This document shows positions 34,977 through 45,657 of a stretch of 58,925 nucleotides of DNA, piece by piece (position 1 is the stretch's first letter; each line of letters begins with the position of its first letter). The notes below the pieces were generated by a model. It saw nothing but the letters and a program-made list of their open reading frames with translations. It made no database searches and was not told the DNA's origin. The position numbers and the translations under genes were made by a program. Source of the stretch: Pseudoalteromonas fuliginea (GTDB taxonomy: Bacteria; Pseudomonadota; Gammaproteobacteria; Enterobacterales; Alteromonadaceae); assembly GCF_000690055.1 (NCBI RefSeq), contig NZ_JJNZ01000059.1, positions 1 through 58,925 of the forward strand. The letters run 5' to 3'.

Positions 34977-36233
34977 TTATTGCATACTGAGCAACTGTTT
35001 TGCTTTAACTAATTGTAAATCAGCCAAATTACTTGAAAGTAATTGCTGAGTACCTTTAGTCTGTTCGTTTTTTATTATAACGGCTTTATTGTTTTGTGAA
35101 AGGTTTGTTTGATTAATCGCCACATCGGGCGTTATTCCTACACCATCAATTGATTTACCTGAAGGCGTAAAGTATTTTGCTGTAGTCAGTTTTAAGGCTG
35201 TATTACCGTCACCTAATGGGATGAGAGATTGAACAGAGCCTTTACCGAATGACTGGCTTCCTACAATCTTTGCACGATTATTATCTTTTAAAGCAGCCGC
35301 TAAAATTTCAGCTGCTGAAGCCGAGTTTTCATTTATGAGTACCACAATTGGTGCACCTTTTAACACATCACCGTGCTTGGCGTAAAAGGCTTGATTTGCA
35401 TCAAAAAAACGCCCCTTAGTGGTTACAATAGTGCCGCTTTGTAAAAACAGGTCTGATACTGCCACAGCACTTTTTAAGGTGCCACCAGGATTGTCGCGTA
35501 AATCGATGACCAGTCCTTTGAGTGGGTAACCATAGTGATTTTGCATGGCTGCAACTTGTATTGCTACCTCATGTAGTGTGTGATTGGAAAAGCTATTGAT
35601 AGCTAAATAGCCAGTGCCGGTATCTAAAAGCTGACTGGTTACACTTTCTAAATCTATTTGGGTGCGGGTAACATCAAAAGGTATATGGGTTTTATTTGTA
35701 TTACGTTGCACTGTTAAGTGAATGCTTGCAAACTTACTGTCCCTTATTAAAGCAGCTACTTGGTCAATTGTAAGTGTTGCAACAGTATGGTTATTAATAC
35801 TAATTATAATATCGTTAGGTAAAATCCCTGCATTTTTGGCCGGAGAGTTATTAACAACATCGATAATAGTCATTTGCTCGTCAATATTTTTAACTTCAAT
35901 ACCAAGGCCTGTGTAACGACCGTTTGTGTTGTCAAATAACGCAGTGAGTTCATGCTCGTCGAGGTATTTAGAATAAGGATCGAGCTTTGAATATAAGCGT
36001 TCAAATTGATGATTGTTGTATTTTATATGCATGCTATTTTGTAATTCTAAGTCATCAACATAATAAGCATGAATATTAAATAAAATTTCGTCTATTTGTT
36101 GCCTCTTCAATTGTTTTACTGAGCTGGCAGAGGCGCTATTGATAAAGAAAATAAAGACAAGTAAACACAGGCTTAAAATGAAACCTGTGTTTTGTTTTTT
36201 TTCGTAGAATGTCGTTGGGGTTTTGTTTTTCAT
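34977..36233 (-). CDS. S41 C-terminal processing protease
   Basis: A 418-residue periplasmic protease of the Ctp/S41 family. A signal anchor lies at about 17-37, a PDZ domain at about 100-185 (GRYTGLGIEV, PAKNAGILPNDIIISIN) and the S41 core at about 190-390. The catalytic Ser is in NENSASAAE (about 303-311) and the Lys in SQSFGKGSVQ (about 328-337). DLRDNPGG (about 246) is a family mark. It lies 34 nt after envC in a cell-wall operon, which suggests control of peptidoglycan enzymes as for other Ctp proteases. Confidence 0.93.
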   Translation of the reverse strand: MKNKTPTTFYEKKQNTGFILSLCLLVFIFFINSASASSVKQLKRQQIDEILFNIHAYYVDDLELQNSMHIKYNNHQFERLYSKLDPYSKYLDEHELTALFDNTNGRYTGLGIEVKNIDEQMTIIDVVNNSPAKNAGILPNDIIISINNHTVATLTIDQVAALIRDSKFASIHLTVQRNTNKTHIPFDVTRTQIDLESVTSQLLDTGTGYLAINSFSNHTLHEVAIQVAAMQNHYGYPLKGLVIDLRDNPGGTLKSAVAVSDLFLQSGTIVTTKGRFFDANQAFYAKHGDVLKGAPIVVLINENSASAAEILAAALKDNNRAKIVGSQSFGKGSVQSLIPLGDGNTALKLTTAKYFTPSGKSIDGVGITPDVAINQTNLSQNNKAVIIKNEQTKGTQQLLSSNLADLQLVKAKQLLSMQ

Positions 36234-36267
36234 CAGCTGCTCCAGAGCGGTGCAGCGGTTTATTCAA

Positions 36268-37407
36268 TTAAATACGTCTGCACCATTTTACAGGATTTAC
36301 TGCGCGTCCTTTGTGGCGTATTTCAAAGTATAGACCAGAACTTGCTTGTCCGCCGCTTTGGCCAACTAAAGCTAAAGTTTCACCTTCTCTAACCATATCG
36401 CCAACATCTCTGAGGAGTGTCTGTGCATGGCCGTATAAACTCATAAAGCCTTCACCATGATCAACAACGATCACCCAGCCATAACCTTTTAGCCAATCGG
36501 CAAATACAACTTGGCCATTGTGCACGCTATTAACATTCACGCCTTCTTTTGCACCAATTAACACGCCTTTCCAATCAATACCGCCATGCTTACGCTGGCC
36601 AAAGGTGTGTTCTAACTTACCTCTGGTCGGCCAATTTAGTTTACCCTTACTTTTATTTAGGCCGAGTAATTCGATCTTTTGCGTTTTCTCTTTTTCAAGC
36701 TCTTCAATGGTTGTAATTAAAGTTTGTTGGTTTTCTTTAAGGTAATTAATAGAGCTTTTGGTACTTGTGAGCTGAGCTTGTAAGTTTTTAAGATTTGCTT
36801 GGCGTTCACTTTGAGCGTTAAGCAAAGCAGTTTGACGCCTTTTTTGCTCGTCATGTAAAGCGATTAACCTTTGTTTTGTTTTAGCCAGCTCTATCTGATT
36901 AGAAGCTATTTCCTCTTGAAGGGCTTTTAGGTCTTCAATTTGCTCTATCCTGGCTTTATTTAAGTAATTGTAATAACTGAGAGTGCGCTCAAATTTTGCT
37001 GTGTCTTCTTGGTTCAAAATCATTTTAGAGTAGTCATCGCCGCCAGCCATATAGGCACTTTTTAATTGCGCGGCTAAAATGCGCTGAAATAGGGCGTGTT
37101 TTTGATCAAGTTGTTCTGCTTTTTGTTGTTGCAGTTTTTGCTGCTGTTGGTTTTTTTTAACCGATTGCTCAGCCATATTAAGCGCTTTAGCATTTTTTGC
37201 TATGTTGAGCTCATGACTTTTGAGATTTTTTTGTAGTTTTGCTATTTTTTTTCGTTGTTCATTATATTGCGCTTGATTTTGTTCAAGCGCGTTTTGTACT
37301 TCGGATAAATCTTTTTTAGTGCGGTCTTCGTTAGCGACTGCAGGTGCAGCCGCTAACGAAGTAAGTATTAAGCCGCACTTAATTAACCGGTTAATACGTT
37401 TATTCAT
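36268..37407 (-). CDS. envC: Murein hydrolase activator EnvC
   Basis: A 379-residue periplasmic protein. It has a signal peptide (about 1-25), a long coiled coil (about 28-250) and a LytM/M23-like domain (about 270-379). The LytM zinc ligands are degenerate (GLYFEIRH instead of HxHFE), as in E. coli EnvC, which is a non-enzymatic activator of amidases AmiA/AmiB. FtsEX, encoded at 30804-32464, recruits it to the septum. It is 1 nt from gpmI and heads into the S41 protease gene, so it is co-transcribed. Confidence 0.94.
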   Translation of the reverse strand: MNKRINRLIKCGLILTSLAAAPAVANEDRTKKDLSEVQNALEQNQAQYNEQRKKIAKLQKNLKSHELNIAKNAKALNMAEQSVKKNQQQQKLQQQKAEQLDQKHALFQRILAAQLKSAYMAGGDDYSKMILNQEDTAKFERTLSYYNYLNKARIEQIEDLKALQEEIASNQIELAKTKQRLIALHDEQKRRQTALLNAQSERQANLKNLQAQLTSTKSSINYLKENQQTLITTIEELEKEKTQKIELLGLNKSKGKLNWPTRGKLEHTFGQRKHGGIDWKGVLIGAKEGVNVNSVHNGQVVFADWLKGYGWVIVVDHGEGFMSLYGHAQTLLRDVGDMVREGETLALVGQSGGQASSGLYFEIRHKGRAVNPVKWCRRI

Positions 37408-37408
37408 T

Positions 37409-38953
37409 TTATTTCAACATCATGATAGGCGTACCAGTCATTTCTCTTGGTTGCTCTATACCCATTAAGTGAAGCATTGTTGGGGCTACATCACTTAAGG
37501 ATTTACCTTGCATTGGCTCTGCATCGCGACCAACATAAATAAAATGCACCGGTTCGCTAGTGTGGGCGGTATGTGCTTGGCCTGTTTTGAGATCAGCCAT
37601 TTGCTCAGCATTACCATGGTCAGCTGTTATTAACGCTTCACCACCAAACTCTTCTAGCGCATCAACAACACGTCCAATGCAGCTATCTACAGCTTCACAG
37701 GCTTTAACAGCAGCCTCAAATACACCAGAATGACCAACCATATCGCCGTTAGGGTAGTTGCAAATAATAGCATCGTATTTACCGCTTTTTATTGCAGCTA
37801 CCAGCTTGTCGGTTAACATTTCTGAATTCATTTCTGGTTGTAAATCGTACGTTGCTACTTGCGGCGAAGGAATTAGTTCGCGTGTTTCGCCTTCAAATTC
37901 ACTTTCGCGCCCGCCACTAAAGAAAAACGTAACGTGTGCGTACTTTTCGGTTTCAGAAATACGTAGTTGCGTTTTACCATTTTTTTCAAACCACTCACCT
38001 AAAACATTAACTAAAGGGGTAGGACCAAATGCCACTGGTGCGTTAATGTCGGCTGCGTATTCTGTCATCATTACAAAAGCACTAAGCTCAGGCGTTCTTT
38101 TTTTAGTAAACCCATCAAAATCAGGTTCAACAAATGCACGTGTAATTTCGCGGGCTCTATCTGCTCTAAAATTAGCAAATATAATAGTATCACCATCATT
38201 TATTGTTGCTGGTGTCGCGCCTGCAGGGGTAATTGTGGTGGCAGCTACAAATTCGTCGTTTTCGTCGCGCTCATATGCAGCTTCAAGTGCTATTACGCCG
38301 TTATCGTAATTAAAATCGCCCTCGGCAAGAGTCATTACGTTATAGGCTTTCTCTACACGATTCCAGCGATTATCTCGGTCCATGGCGTAGTAGCGACCAA
38401 TTAATGAAGCCAAACGACCGCATTTAAGCTCGCTAAATAATGCTTCAATACGTTCAATAGACGCTTTAGCGCTACGTGGTGGTGTGTCACGGCCATCTAA
38501 AAAGGCGTGAAAATAGACTTCTTTAGCACCACGTTTAGCAGCAAGTTCAATACTTGCAACGATATGATCTTCGTGGCTGTGCACACCGCCGGGGCTCAAT
38601 AGGCCCATAATATGAACGGCTTTACCTGCTTTCACAGCTTTATCTATATTTTCAACAAGTGCAGGTGTTGAATCAAATTCGCCATCATTAATGGCTTTGG
38701 TGATACGAGTAAAGTCTTGATAAACTACTCGTCCAGCCCCTAAGTTTACATGGCCAACTTCAGAGTTGCCCATTTGCCCATCAGGAAGACCAACATCAAA
38801 GCCCGAAGCTGAAATTAATGTATGAGGGCGTGTAGCCCATAAGTTGTCTAGTACTGGCGTGTTTGCCGCCAAAATAGCATTACTTTGCTCATCTTCGCGA
38901 TACCCCCAACCGTCTAAAATCATTAATACCAGTGGTTTTTTATGTTCTGTCAT
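37409..38953 (-). CDS. gpmI: 2,3-bisphosphoglycerate-independent phosphoglycerate mutase
   Basis: A 514-residue manganese enzyme that interconverts 3- and 2-phosphoglycerate. [11 protein letters not shown] (about 10-20) and [15 protein letters not shown] (about 60-74, catalytic Ser) are at the N-terminus. Metal ligands are in DHGNAEQM (about 441) and [11 protein letters not shown] (about 458). The ATG at 38953, 5 nt after AGGAG, is preferred to the GTG at 38959, which overlaps that site. First gene of the gpmI-envC-S41-yibQ operon, divergent from the rhodanese gene. Confidence 0.97.
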   Translation of the reverse strand: MTEHKKPLVLMILDGWGYREDEQSNAILAANTPVLDNLWATRPHTLISASGFDVGLPDGQMGNSEVGHVNLGAGRVVYQDFTRITKAINDGEFDSTPALVENIDKAVKAGKAVHIMGLLSPGGVHSHEDHIVASIELAAKRGAKEVYFHAFLDGRDTPPRSAKASIERIEALFSELKCGRLASLIGRYYAMDRDNRWNRVEKAYNVMTLAEGDFNYDNGVIALEAAYERDENDEFVAATTITPAGATPATINDGDTIIFANFRADRAREITRAFVEPDFDGFTKKRTPELSAFVMMTEYAADINAPVAFGPTPLVNVLGEWFEKNGKTQLRISETEKYAHVTFFFSGGRESEFEGETRELIPSPQVATYDLQPEMNSEMLTDKLVAAIKSGKYDAIICNYPNGDMVGHSGVFEAAVKACEAVDSCIGRVVDALEEFGGEALITADHGNAEQMADLKTGQAHTAHTSEPVHFIYVGRDAEPMQGKSLSDVAPTMLHLMGIEQPREMTGTPIMMLK

Positions 38954-39217
38954 AGTCACTCCTGAAAGTTAGCACCTGTTTGGCTTTAGCATACCGTGTT
39001 TTGTAACTAGGGTCAGCATGCAAAGCCGCATATTAATTTTTTTCACTCTGCTGAGAAACGTAAACACACACTTAGATAAGGTATATATGGGGCGTTTTAT
39101 GTACTTTTAAACAACGTCTAAACTCGCATTTTAAGTTGGTTTGGGTATACTTGCGTGGCTAAAGTCTAAAATATCTAAAACACTACGTTTTAGGATGTAA
39201 TTTATAGTGGAAGTCGA

Positions 39218-39649
39218 ATGGATCAATATATTGAATTTATCACCAATCACCCAATTTTAAGCCTTGCTTGGGTGGGTATTGTATTTCTTATTGTTAGTGG
39301 CTGGATAAAAAGTAAGTTTTCAGCTGTTCGTCAAATAAATCCTCAACAGCTTACGTTACTTATTAACCGTGATGACGGTCAAGTAATCGATATACGTGCG
39401 CAAAAAGAGTTTAATACAGGGCGTATTTCTGGTGCTGAGCACTTAAGCCCAGAGAATGCGAAAAAATCTGACTTTTCAAGCCTTGAAAAGTACAAGACTA
39501 AACCCATTATAGTTGTATGTACTACAGGTATGACTGCCCAAGGTACTGCAGCCGCTATGAGTAAAGCTGGTTTTGAACGAGTTTACTTATTAGCCGGTGG
39601 CATGGGTGCGTGGCAATCTGCTAGCTTACCAACTACAACAGGTCGCTAA
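39218..39649 (+). CDS. yibN: Membrane-anchored rhodanese (YibN)
   Basis: A 143-residue rhodanese-domain protein with one N-terminal membrane helix (about 13-30). The domain (about 45-138) has IDIRAQKEFNTGRISGAEHL and the active-site loop VVCTTGMTAQ, with the sulfur-carrying Cys. It is the first gene of the conserved yibN-grxC-secB-gpsA cluster. The 264-bp gap to gpmI holds both divergent promoters. Confidence 0.93.
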   Translation: MDQYIEFITNHPILSLAWVGIVFLIVSGWIKSKFSAVRQINPQQLTLLINRDDGQVIDIRAQKEFNTGRISGAEHLSPENAKKSDFSSLEKYKTKPIIVVCTTGMTAQGTAAAMSKAGFERVYLLAGGMGAWQSASLPTTTGR

Positions 39650-39680
39650 TCAGTTTAGCTAGGCCGATAGAGGATTTATT

Positions 39681-39938
39681 ATGAGTAATGTTGTTTTATA
39701 CACCAAGGCGTATTGTCCATTTTGTCAGCGTGCTCTTTCGCTTTTAAACAGCAAAGGCGTTGAATACACAAATTATGATATTGGTGTACAGCCTGAGCTA
39801 CGCGATGAAATGATTGCCAAAGCAGGTGGTGCAAGCACAGTACCGCAAATTTTTATTAATGATGAACATATCGGTGGCTGCGACGACATGATGGCTATTG
39901 AAGCGCAAGGTAAACTTGACGCTAAGCTAAACGCTTAA
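39681..39938 (+). CDS. grxC: Glutaredoxin 3
   Basis: An 85-residue glutaredoxin with the dithiol site CPFC in [15 protein letters not shown] (about 8-22). [21 protein letters not shown] (about 50-70) carries the cis-proline and glutathione-binding loop. It reduces disulfides with glutathione. It lies 31 nt after yibN and 34 nt before secB. Confidence 0.97.
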   Translation: MSNVVLYTKAYCPFCQRALSLLNSKGVEYTNYDIGVQPELRDEMIAKAGGASTVPQIFINDEHIGGCDDMMAIEAQGKLDAKLNA

Positions 39939-39972
39939 TTTAATTATAATAACGAACAAGTTAGGAATAACA

Positions 39973-40458
39973 ATGAACGAAGAAACTCAAAACGTAGCAG
40001 CTGCAGAAGCCGGCGCACAATTTACTATTCAGCGTATTTACACTAAAGATGTGTCGTTTGAAACACCAAACTCTCCGGCTATTTTTCAAAAAGAATGGAC
40101 GCCAGAAGTTAAGTTAGATTTAGATACACGTTCTAATAAGTTAGATGAGGGTGTATTTGAAGTTGTTTTGGCATTAACAGTAACTGCTTCGCTTGGTGAA
40201 GAAACTGCGTTTTTATGTGAAATTCAACAAGCGGGTATTTTTACTATTGCTGATGTTGAAGAAGTGCAACTTGCACATATGCTAGGTGCATTTTGCCCTA
40301 ACGTGTTATTTCCATATGCACGTGAAGCTGTATCAAACCTTGTTAACCGTGGTACATTCCCACAGCTTAATCTTGCGCCAGTAAATTTTGATGCGTTATT
40401 TGCACAGTACATGCAACAACGTACTGCGCCTGCTGACCAGGTTACAGCAGACGCATAA
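39973..40458 (+). CDS. secB: Protein-export chaperone SecB
   Basis: A 161-residue SecB. The core includes [22 protein letters not shown] (about 17-38), TREA-like [32 protein letters not shown] (about 115-147). SecB keeps preproteins unfolded and hands them to SecA. A good ribosome site (TTAGGA) is upstream. Stop and gpsA start are 3 nt apart. Confidence 0.98.
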   Translation: MNEETQNVAAAEAGAQFTIQRIYTKDVSFETPNSPAIFQKEWTPEVKLDLDTRSNKLDEGVFEVVLALTVTASLGEETAFLCEIQQAGIFTIADVEEVQLAHMLGAFCPNVLFPYAREAVSNLVNRGTFPQLNLAPVNFDALFAQYMQQRTAPADQVTADA

Positions 40459-40461
40459 CTC

Positions 40462-41469
40462 ATGAATACAGCAACTACAGCTGTTACTGTATTAGGGGCG
40501 GGGTCTTACGGCACCGCCCTTGCTATTTGTTTAGCCCGAAATGGTCACAACGTGACACTTTGGGGAAGAAATAGCGACGACGTTGCCACGCTTGCAGCTG
40601 AGCGGAAAAATCAACGTTACTTACCAGATGCCCCTTTTCCAGATACTCTTACTCTTGAAGCCAACTTACAACGTGCCGTTGCTAGCAGCGCTATTGTACT
40701 TGTTGTTGTGCCAAGCCATGCTTTTGGCGATACACTTCAGCAAATTAAACCAGCATTACAAAAAGGCGCGAAAGTAGCATGGGCTACCAAAGGGCTTGAG
40801 CCTAATACTGGACGCTTGTTACAAGAAGTTGCACTGCAAGAATTGGGAGATGATATTCCACTTGCGGTACTTTCGGGTCCCACATTTGCAAAAGAAATGG
40901 CGATGGGTTCACCTACGGCTATTTCTGTGTCTTCTACGTCGCCTGAATTTGCCCAGCAGCTTGCGGATTTACTTCATTGTGGTCGCTCATTCCGAGTGTA
41001 TAACAATGATGACTTTATTGGCATTCAACTTGGTGGTGCGGTTAAAAATGTAATTGCAATTGGTGCAGGTATTTCGGATGGCGTAGGCTTTGGTGCAAAT
41101 GCACGTACAGCGCTCATAACGAGAGGACTTGCCGAACTTACTCGTCTAGGTTGTGCTCTTGGCGCAAAGCCAGAAACCTTTATGGGAATGGCTGGCCTTG
41201 GTGATTTAATACTAACCTGTACAGATAACCAATCACGTAATCGTCGATTTGGTTTAGCGCTGGGTAAAGGCGAAAGTGTAGATGCTGCTATTAAGTCAAT
41301 TGGCCAAGTTGTTGAAGGCTTTAGAAATACTAAAGAAGTGTATTTGTTAGCGCAGCGCACTGGTGTGGAAATGCCAATTACTGAACAAATTTATAAAGTT
41401 CTTTATGAAAATAAAGACATGAAAGATGCAGCTATGGCGCTATTAGGCCGAGAGCAAAAGTCGGAATAA
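40462..41469 (+). CDS. gpsA: Glycerol-3-phosphate dehydrogenase [NAD(P)+]
   Basis: A 335-residue enzyme making glycerol-3-phosphate for phospholipids. The NAD site is [22 protein letters not shown] (about 8-29). [11 protein letters not shown] (about 139) and [17 protein letters not shown] with the catalytic Lys (about 190-206) follow, then [10 protein letters not shown]. It ends the yibN-grxC-secB-gpsA operon; in E. coli cysE comes next, but here it is absent and a terminator follows. Confidence 0.98.
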   Translation: MNTATTAVTVLGAGSYGTALAICLARNGHNVTLWGRNSDDVATLAAERKNQRYLPDAPFPDTLTLEANLQRAVASSAIVLVVVPSHAFGDTLQQIKPALQKGAKVAWATKGLEPNTGRLLQEVALQELGDDIPLAVLSGPTFAKEMAMGSPTAISVSSTSPEFAQQLADLLHCGRSFRVYNNDDFIGIQLGGAVKNVIAIGAGISDGVGFGANARTALITRGLAELTRLGCALGAKPETFMGMAGLGDLILTCTDNQSRNRRFGLALGKGESVDAAIKSIGQVVEGFRNTKEVYLLAQRTGVEMPITEQIYKVLYENKDMKDAAMALLGREQKSE

Positions 41470-41508
41470 AAAATAAGCCTTTTAGCTAATATCTGAAAGG
41501 CTTATTTT
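41470..41508. terminator. Bidirectional terminator between gpsA and chemoreceptor gene
   Basis: AAATAAGCCTTT / AAAGGCTTATTTT around a 13-nt loop, with A- and T-runs on both sides. It serves both convergent genes. Confidence 0.85.
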
Positions 41509-41510
41509 CT

Positions 41511-42998
41511 TTACGTTTTAAAAACAGTTACTGATTTTTTCAGTTTAAGAGCGAGTGTTTTCATATCTTCTGAATATGTTTGAACTTGTTCAATTTTCCC
41601 CATGCTGTTTTGACCAGCACTGACAACTTCATTGATATTTTTACTTAGATCTTCAGCAACAGTGCTCTGCTCTGATACAGCACTAGAGATGTGACTCGAC
41701 ATATGTGTAATAGATTCTATTACTTCAGATATATTTTCTATTAATTCACTGGCTGCATTTGCAGCACTCATGCTTTCTTGACTCATACTTTTACTTAAGC
41801 CCATAACATTAACAGCAGATTGTGAGCCTTGTTGTAATTTGTTAATTGTTTCATGAATTTCAGCTGTACTCGTTTGTGTTCTACTTGCTAAAGAGCGTAC
41901 TTCATCAGCAACAACAGCAAATCCACGGCCTTGCTCACCAGCTCTGGCTGCTTCAATAGCGGCATTTAATGCTAGCAAATTGGTTTGTTCAGCTATCGCT
42001 TGAATAACATCCAGCATAGATACAATATCTTGCACGCTATTTTCAAGACTAGCAATTACCGTTGATGCTTCATCTAATTGTCCCACCAAGTTCTCTATTG
42101 AATTTATAGAGCTTAGGAATGCGTCATGAACTTTTTTTGCATCTATATTTGCTGTTTCGGCGGAGCTTAGCGTTAATTTGGCATTATTTTCAATTTCTAC
42201 CGCAGACGATGCCATTTGCGTAATTGCAGTTGCTATCTGGTCTGTTTCTGATTGTTGTTCTGTTAAATAGTGAACACCTTCGCTGCTAACATTAGAAATA
42301 CTCCCAGCAACGTTAAAGGAATCCTCTACTGATAGTTTCACACCGTTAATAAGCTCAGCAATTTTGTGTTCAAATTGGTTGAATGAAGCCGCGAGTTGGC
42401 CTATTTCGTCGTTGCGACGAACAATTATCTCTTGTGTTAAATCACCATCGCCATTGGCAATGGTTGCCATTTTTTCAGCCACTTCAGATAATGGTTGAGC
42501 AACTAATTTTTTGAAAATATAGATTAAAACTCCAGCTAAAATAGTGACGAGTAGTAATATTTCTATAACCGAAAAAATAGCCAGTTCAAGTAGCACAGCC
42601 TCAATATGACTAAACTCAATATAAAGATTAATTTTGCCTACTTTATTTTGTGTTCCTGCATCATCGTAGAATAACTCAGTTTGTGTCATTGATGGTGTTT
42701 CTGCACCATCTGTTTCAACGAATACCTCTCCATTCGTATCGTATACTACTATTTTGGATATATTTTGGGATGCAACTTCGGCATTTATTAGCTTTTTGGC
42801 TAATTCATCTTGGAAGTTCCACATCGCATTGGGTAGTGACAGTCCAATACGCTCTTTTGCAAGATTGATTTCAGTATCAAGCTTTAGCTTTAATTGATTG
42901 CTTTGTGCGGTGTAATCATAAACACCAAAGCAAAGCAAAACAAAAACCATAGCGCTTAATGTAGTAATAACCAGCCTAAATAGAATTGAACGAGTCAA
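41511..42998 (-). CDS. Methyl-accepting chemotaxis protein
   Basis: A 495-residue chemoreceptor. Membrane helix 1 is at about 8-28, a small periplasmic domain at about 30-140 and helix 2 at about 143-167, followed by a HAMP domain (about 168-220). The long cytoplasmic signalling domain has the hairpin tip [32 protein letters not shown] at about 340-371. No C-terminal pentapeptide for methylation-enzyme binding is seen. The ligand is unknown. It is downstream of a solute-binding-protein gene across a repeat element, so the two may be functionally linked but are probably separately transcribed. Confidence 0.94.
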   Translation of the reverse strand: MTRSILFRLVITTLSAMVFVLLCFGVYDYTAQSNQLKLKLDTEINLAKERIGLSLPNAMWNFQDELAKKLINAEVASQNISKIVVYDTNGEVFVETDGAETPSMTQTELFYDDAGTQNKVGKINLYIEFSHIEAVLLELAIFSVIEILLLVTILAGVLIYIFKKLVAQPLSEVAEKMATIANGDGDLTQEIIVRRNDEIGQLAASFNQFEHKIAELINGVKLSVEDSFNVAGSISNVSSEGVHYLTEQQSETDQIATAITQMASSAVEIENNAKLTLSSAETANIDAKKVHDAFLSSINSIENLVGQLDEASTVIASLENSVQDIVSMLDVIQAIAEQTNLLALNAAIEAARAGEQGRGFAVVADEVRSLASRTQTSTAEIHETINKLQQGSQSAVNVMGLSKSMSQESMSAANAASELIENISEVIESITHMSSHISSAVSEQSTVAEDLSKNINEVVSAGQNSMGKIEQVQTYSEDMKTLALKLKKSVTVFKT

Positions 42999-43010
42999 AA
43001 TATCTCCTTA

Positions 43011-43196
43011 CTTAATCGGAACTCTGGTTAAAGTTGTTGATAACGTTTTGAACGATAGTTCATTTATTTTTCTGTCCAGGTATTTTAGGAGAGCAAAGCG
43101 AATTTACGCGTTAATAGCTGGCTCGTTGCAACTAAATTCAACGAGGTTAATGTTGAAAATAGTTGCTTGGGATATATTTACTATTCAAAGTCCAAA
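43011..43196. repeat. Degenerate copy of the 143-bp intergenic repeat family
   Basis: It starts TAATCGGAACTCTGGTTAA, close to the left ends at 44752 and 52595, and ends with AAAGTCC, an imperfect inverted match. It is longer (about 186 bp) and more diverged. Its right end abuts the stop codon of the solute-binding-protein gene. No reading frame is evident. Confidence 0.5.
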
Positions 43197-43922
43197 TTAC
43201 TTAAGATAATTTGCCATAATGGTGTTTACATCTATTTTTGTAAGCCCCTGATTATAGATTTTCTGCCATTTTTGCCCTTCAGTATCATTTCTAAAGGCAA
43301 TGTATAGTTTTTTATCTTCTAATAATGTTGTGTTCATTGCCACCTTATTTTTTAGTGCTGATAGCGATTTATCGGTATCCAGTAAGTACTTAAGTACGTT
43401 TGCGTCTATTACTGCAGCATCAATTCGCCCCGCAGCTACTTTTTTAATATTTAATACATCAGAAGGAGCTGCGTCTCCTTTAATTGTGCCAGAGGCAATC
43501 ATGTCATCAAGTTCTTTTGTATTAACATAGTCTTGTACAACACCAATACGTTTACCTTTAAGGTCTCCCACCGATGAATAGGCAATTGGTTTAGCGTTAT
43601 TTTGTAGCAGCCCCAGAGGTCCAGTCCCTGTTGCATCAGAAAAAACAAAATCCGATGTTTCATGCATATATTCTGGAAAGTAGCCGACATACTTAGAATT
43701 TGCTTGTGAAGCAGAGTTAACGGCACGTGACCAAGGATAAAAATCTACGATAAGCTCATGTCCTTCGGCCTTAAATGCTGCTTTTGCGACTGCGACTGAT
43801 GCTCCTTGTTGTTCTAATGATTTATCTGAATAAGGAGGCCAAGCCAAGGATGTTAAATAAACTGTTTCAGCAGCTATAAAATTAGAAAAAGTAAGTAAAA
43901 GAAAGAATAATGTGGTTTTCAT
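43197..43922 (-). CDS. Periplasmic solute-binding protein (family 3 type)
   Basis: A 241-residue secreted protein with a signal peptide (cleavage after about residue 18, NFIAA-ET) and a family 3 solute-binding fold: LTSLAWPPYSDKSLEQQGASVAVAKAAFKAEG and FYPWSRAVNSA at the N-terminal lobe, then KGKRIGVVQDYVNTKELDDM. The WPPY start and WSRA motif are common in small orphan binding proteins that do not pair with ABC permeases. It lies 10 nt after a TorF-type porin gene, one operon. Amino acid-like ligands are likely but not shown. Confidence 0.87.
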   Translation of the reverse strand: MKTTLFFLLLTFSNFIAAETVYLTSLAWPPYSDKSLEQQGASVAVAKAAFKAEGHELIVDFYPWSRAVNSASQANSKYVGYFPEYMHETSDFVFSDATGTGPLGLLQNNAKPIAYSSVGDLKGKRIGVVQDYVNTKELDDMIASGTIKGDAAPSDVLNIKKVAAGRIDAAVIDANVLKYLLDTDKSLSALKNKVAMNTTLLEDKKLYIAFRNDTEGQKWQKIYNQGLTKIDVNTIMANYLK

Positions 43923-43932
43923 TTATAAACCC

Positions 43933-44607
43933 TTAGAAGTTAAATGTTCTTGAAACGGTTGCTAGTAAAGTTGCATCACCGTACGTTTCTAAATCTGTGT
44001 CTTCATAACCAGCAGTAAAATTCCACTCATTCCAAGTATAGTTTGCAGTTATACGCCAATGCATATAATTATCATCACCAGGCTCCCATTCCCACTTGTC
44101 ATCGTCGAAACTCATAGAGTAATCGGCGCCTATATCAATTGAAAAAACGTCATTAATCGGAACGTTGTGCGTCAGCATAATGATGCTATGCCCAGCCCCT
44201 GTAGCAAAGTAATCCCATGCGTACCAAAAGTTAAGGTTCGTGTTGCCATAATTGAATTTGGCGTAAGTTTCAGCGTAGTTATAATCGGAGCTAAAATCTT
44301 CACCATGGTAAGTATATTGCGCAATACCAATATCTAGATTAATCGAGTCTGCTAAGCTTGTGTAATAGCCAATGTAGCCATCGGCTTCTATATCAGTGCC
44401 TTCACCAAAGTCGACATTAGAGCCCCAAATTCCGGCATACAATCCCGAGTCTCCGGCCCAATCAAAACTTGCTTGTAAAGCCGGGTCTTCTTGAGTTTGA
44501 CTTACACCATTGAATAAGTAATCAGATGCTAAGGTAACTGTCGCTGATGTAGCAGCAATACTCGATGTAGAGCATAAAATAAGTGAGCAAAGAAATATTT
44601 TTTTCAT
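43933..44607 (-). CDS. TorF family putative porin
   Basis: A 224-residue outer-membrane beta-barrel protein of the TorF/Gcw_chp family (PF09694). A signal peptide ends near residue 19 (SSIAA-T). The family start ATVTLASDYLFNGVSQTQEDPALQASFDW is clear, then alternating aromatic strands with many Tyr and Trp and a C-terminal Phe (TFNF), typical of barrel proteins recognised by BAM. It is the first gene of a two-gene operon with the solute-binding protein. Confidence 0.9.
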   Translation of the reverse strand: MKKIFLCSLILCSTSSIAATSATVTLASDYLFNGVSQTQEDPALQASFDWAGDSGLYAGIWGSNVDFGEGTDIEADGYIGYYTSLADSINLDIGIAQYTYHGEDFSSDYNYAETYAKFNYGNTNLNFWYAWDYFATGAGHSIIMLTHNVPINDVFSIDIGADYSMSFDDDKWEWEPGDDNYMHWRITANYTWNEWNFTAGYEDTDLETYGDATLLATVSRTFNF

Positions 44608-44751
44608 AGAGTTTCAATGTAATTAAATAATTGTATGACATTGAGCTTAGTTCAATAATTATGATTATGAGAACTGTATAGTAAAAAATGAATGTTAATT
44701 TGATACAGGATAGTCTTTATTTTGGGGCGGTTTAAATGAGATGCATACAGA

Positions 44752-44895
44752 TAACCTGAATTCCGGTTAAGGGATTTACTAATATATTGAACAATAATGA
44801 TATTTTAATTTATTTTTCTATAGCAAGGGATTTGCAGTGAAAGCAAGGTGAATTTGCACGCCAATAATGGGCCTATTGTAAGTAAGTTCAGGTTA
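44752..44895. repeat. 144-bp intergenic repeat with terminal inverted repeats
   Basis: The left end TAACCTGAATTCCGG and right end AAGTTCAGGTTA are inverted copies. The first half is nearly the same as 52595-52670 (shared AAGGGATTTACTAA and ATATTGAAC). It is a non-coding MITE-like unit. It lies in the 477-bp gap between torF and trmL. In the rest of that gap (44608-44751, 44896-45084) I see only AT-rich promoter-like sequence and a weak inverted repeat AGCCAAGG/CCTTGGCT near 45012-45062. Confidence 0.72.
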
Positions 44896-45084
44896 GATAA
44901 TACGCAGCCGAAGATAGGTTATTGCTTTTATTCCTGGGCTGTAATTTTGTAGTTCAACATTTTAAGTTTGTTGTATTTTCTGATAACTGCATATATTAGC
45001 TGATAGTGTAGCCAAGGGCTTTAATTTAGAGCTCATTTAAACTAAGAGCCATACCTTGGCTTACAATATTAGTAAGTGCATTAG

Positions 45085-45549
45085 TTATTGTGCGTTAGGG
45101 AAGCCCAATTGACGCCAAGATTCATAAACAAATACAGCCACGGCGTTTGACAAGTTCATACTACGACTATTAGCTTGCATAGGAATACGAACACGTTGCT
45201 CATTTGGTAGGGCTTGGATCATATCATCAGGAAGGCCACGGGTTTCTGGGCCAAATACAAGGCAATCGCCAGCTTCGTAACTTGCTTGATGATGAAACTG
45301 GCTACCTTTAGTAGTACATGCATATACTTTGTTAGGCTTACATTTTTCAAGGTAGTCCTCAAATGAAGCGTGACGTTGAACATGGCTGAATTCATGGTAA
45401 TCAAGGCCTGCACGTTTTACACGTTTATCATCCCATTCAAAACCCAAGGGCTCAATTAAATGCAGTGAATAGCCTGTGTTTGCGCACAGACGAATAATAT
45501 TACCAGTGTTAGGAGGAATTTCAGGTTGGTATAAAACGATATCCAGCAT
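45085..45549 (-). CDS. trmL: tRNA (cytidine(34)-2'-O)-methyltransferase
   Basis: A 154-residue SPOUT methyltransferase (TrmL/YibK). Motifs: [20 protein letters not shown] (about 7-26), [11 protein letters not shown] (about 97-107) and [23 protein letters not shown] (about 121-143), which form the trefoil knot. It methylates the wobble base of tRNA-Leu. In E. coli it follows gpsA-cysE; here the neighbourhood has been broken up by the chemoreceptor/porin genes. Confidence 0.97.
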   Translation of the reverse strand: MLDIVLYQPEIPPNTGNIIRLCANTGYSLHLIEPLGFEWDDKRVKRAGLDYHEFSHVQRHASFEDYLEKCKPNKVYACTTKGSQFHHQASYEAGDCLVFGPETRGLPDDMIQALPNEQRVRIPMQANSRSMNLSNAVAVFVYESWRQLGFPNAQ

Positions 45550-45657
45550 AATAAGCCTTTTAAATGATCAGTAGTTTAACGATTTTCAGTATACACGAAA
45601 CCTTTTAAAAAAATGATATACTCTCTGTATTGAATACACCTATTAACGGATAAAAAC

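Noticed and set aside
36268..37407. EnvC homologue as an active M23 endopeptidase
   Set aside because: The LytM domain lacks the zinc-binding HxH (GLYFE instead), as in E. coli EnvC, which only activates amidases.
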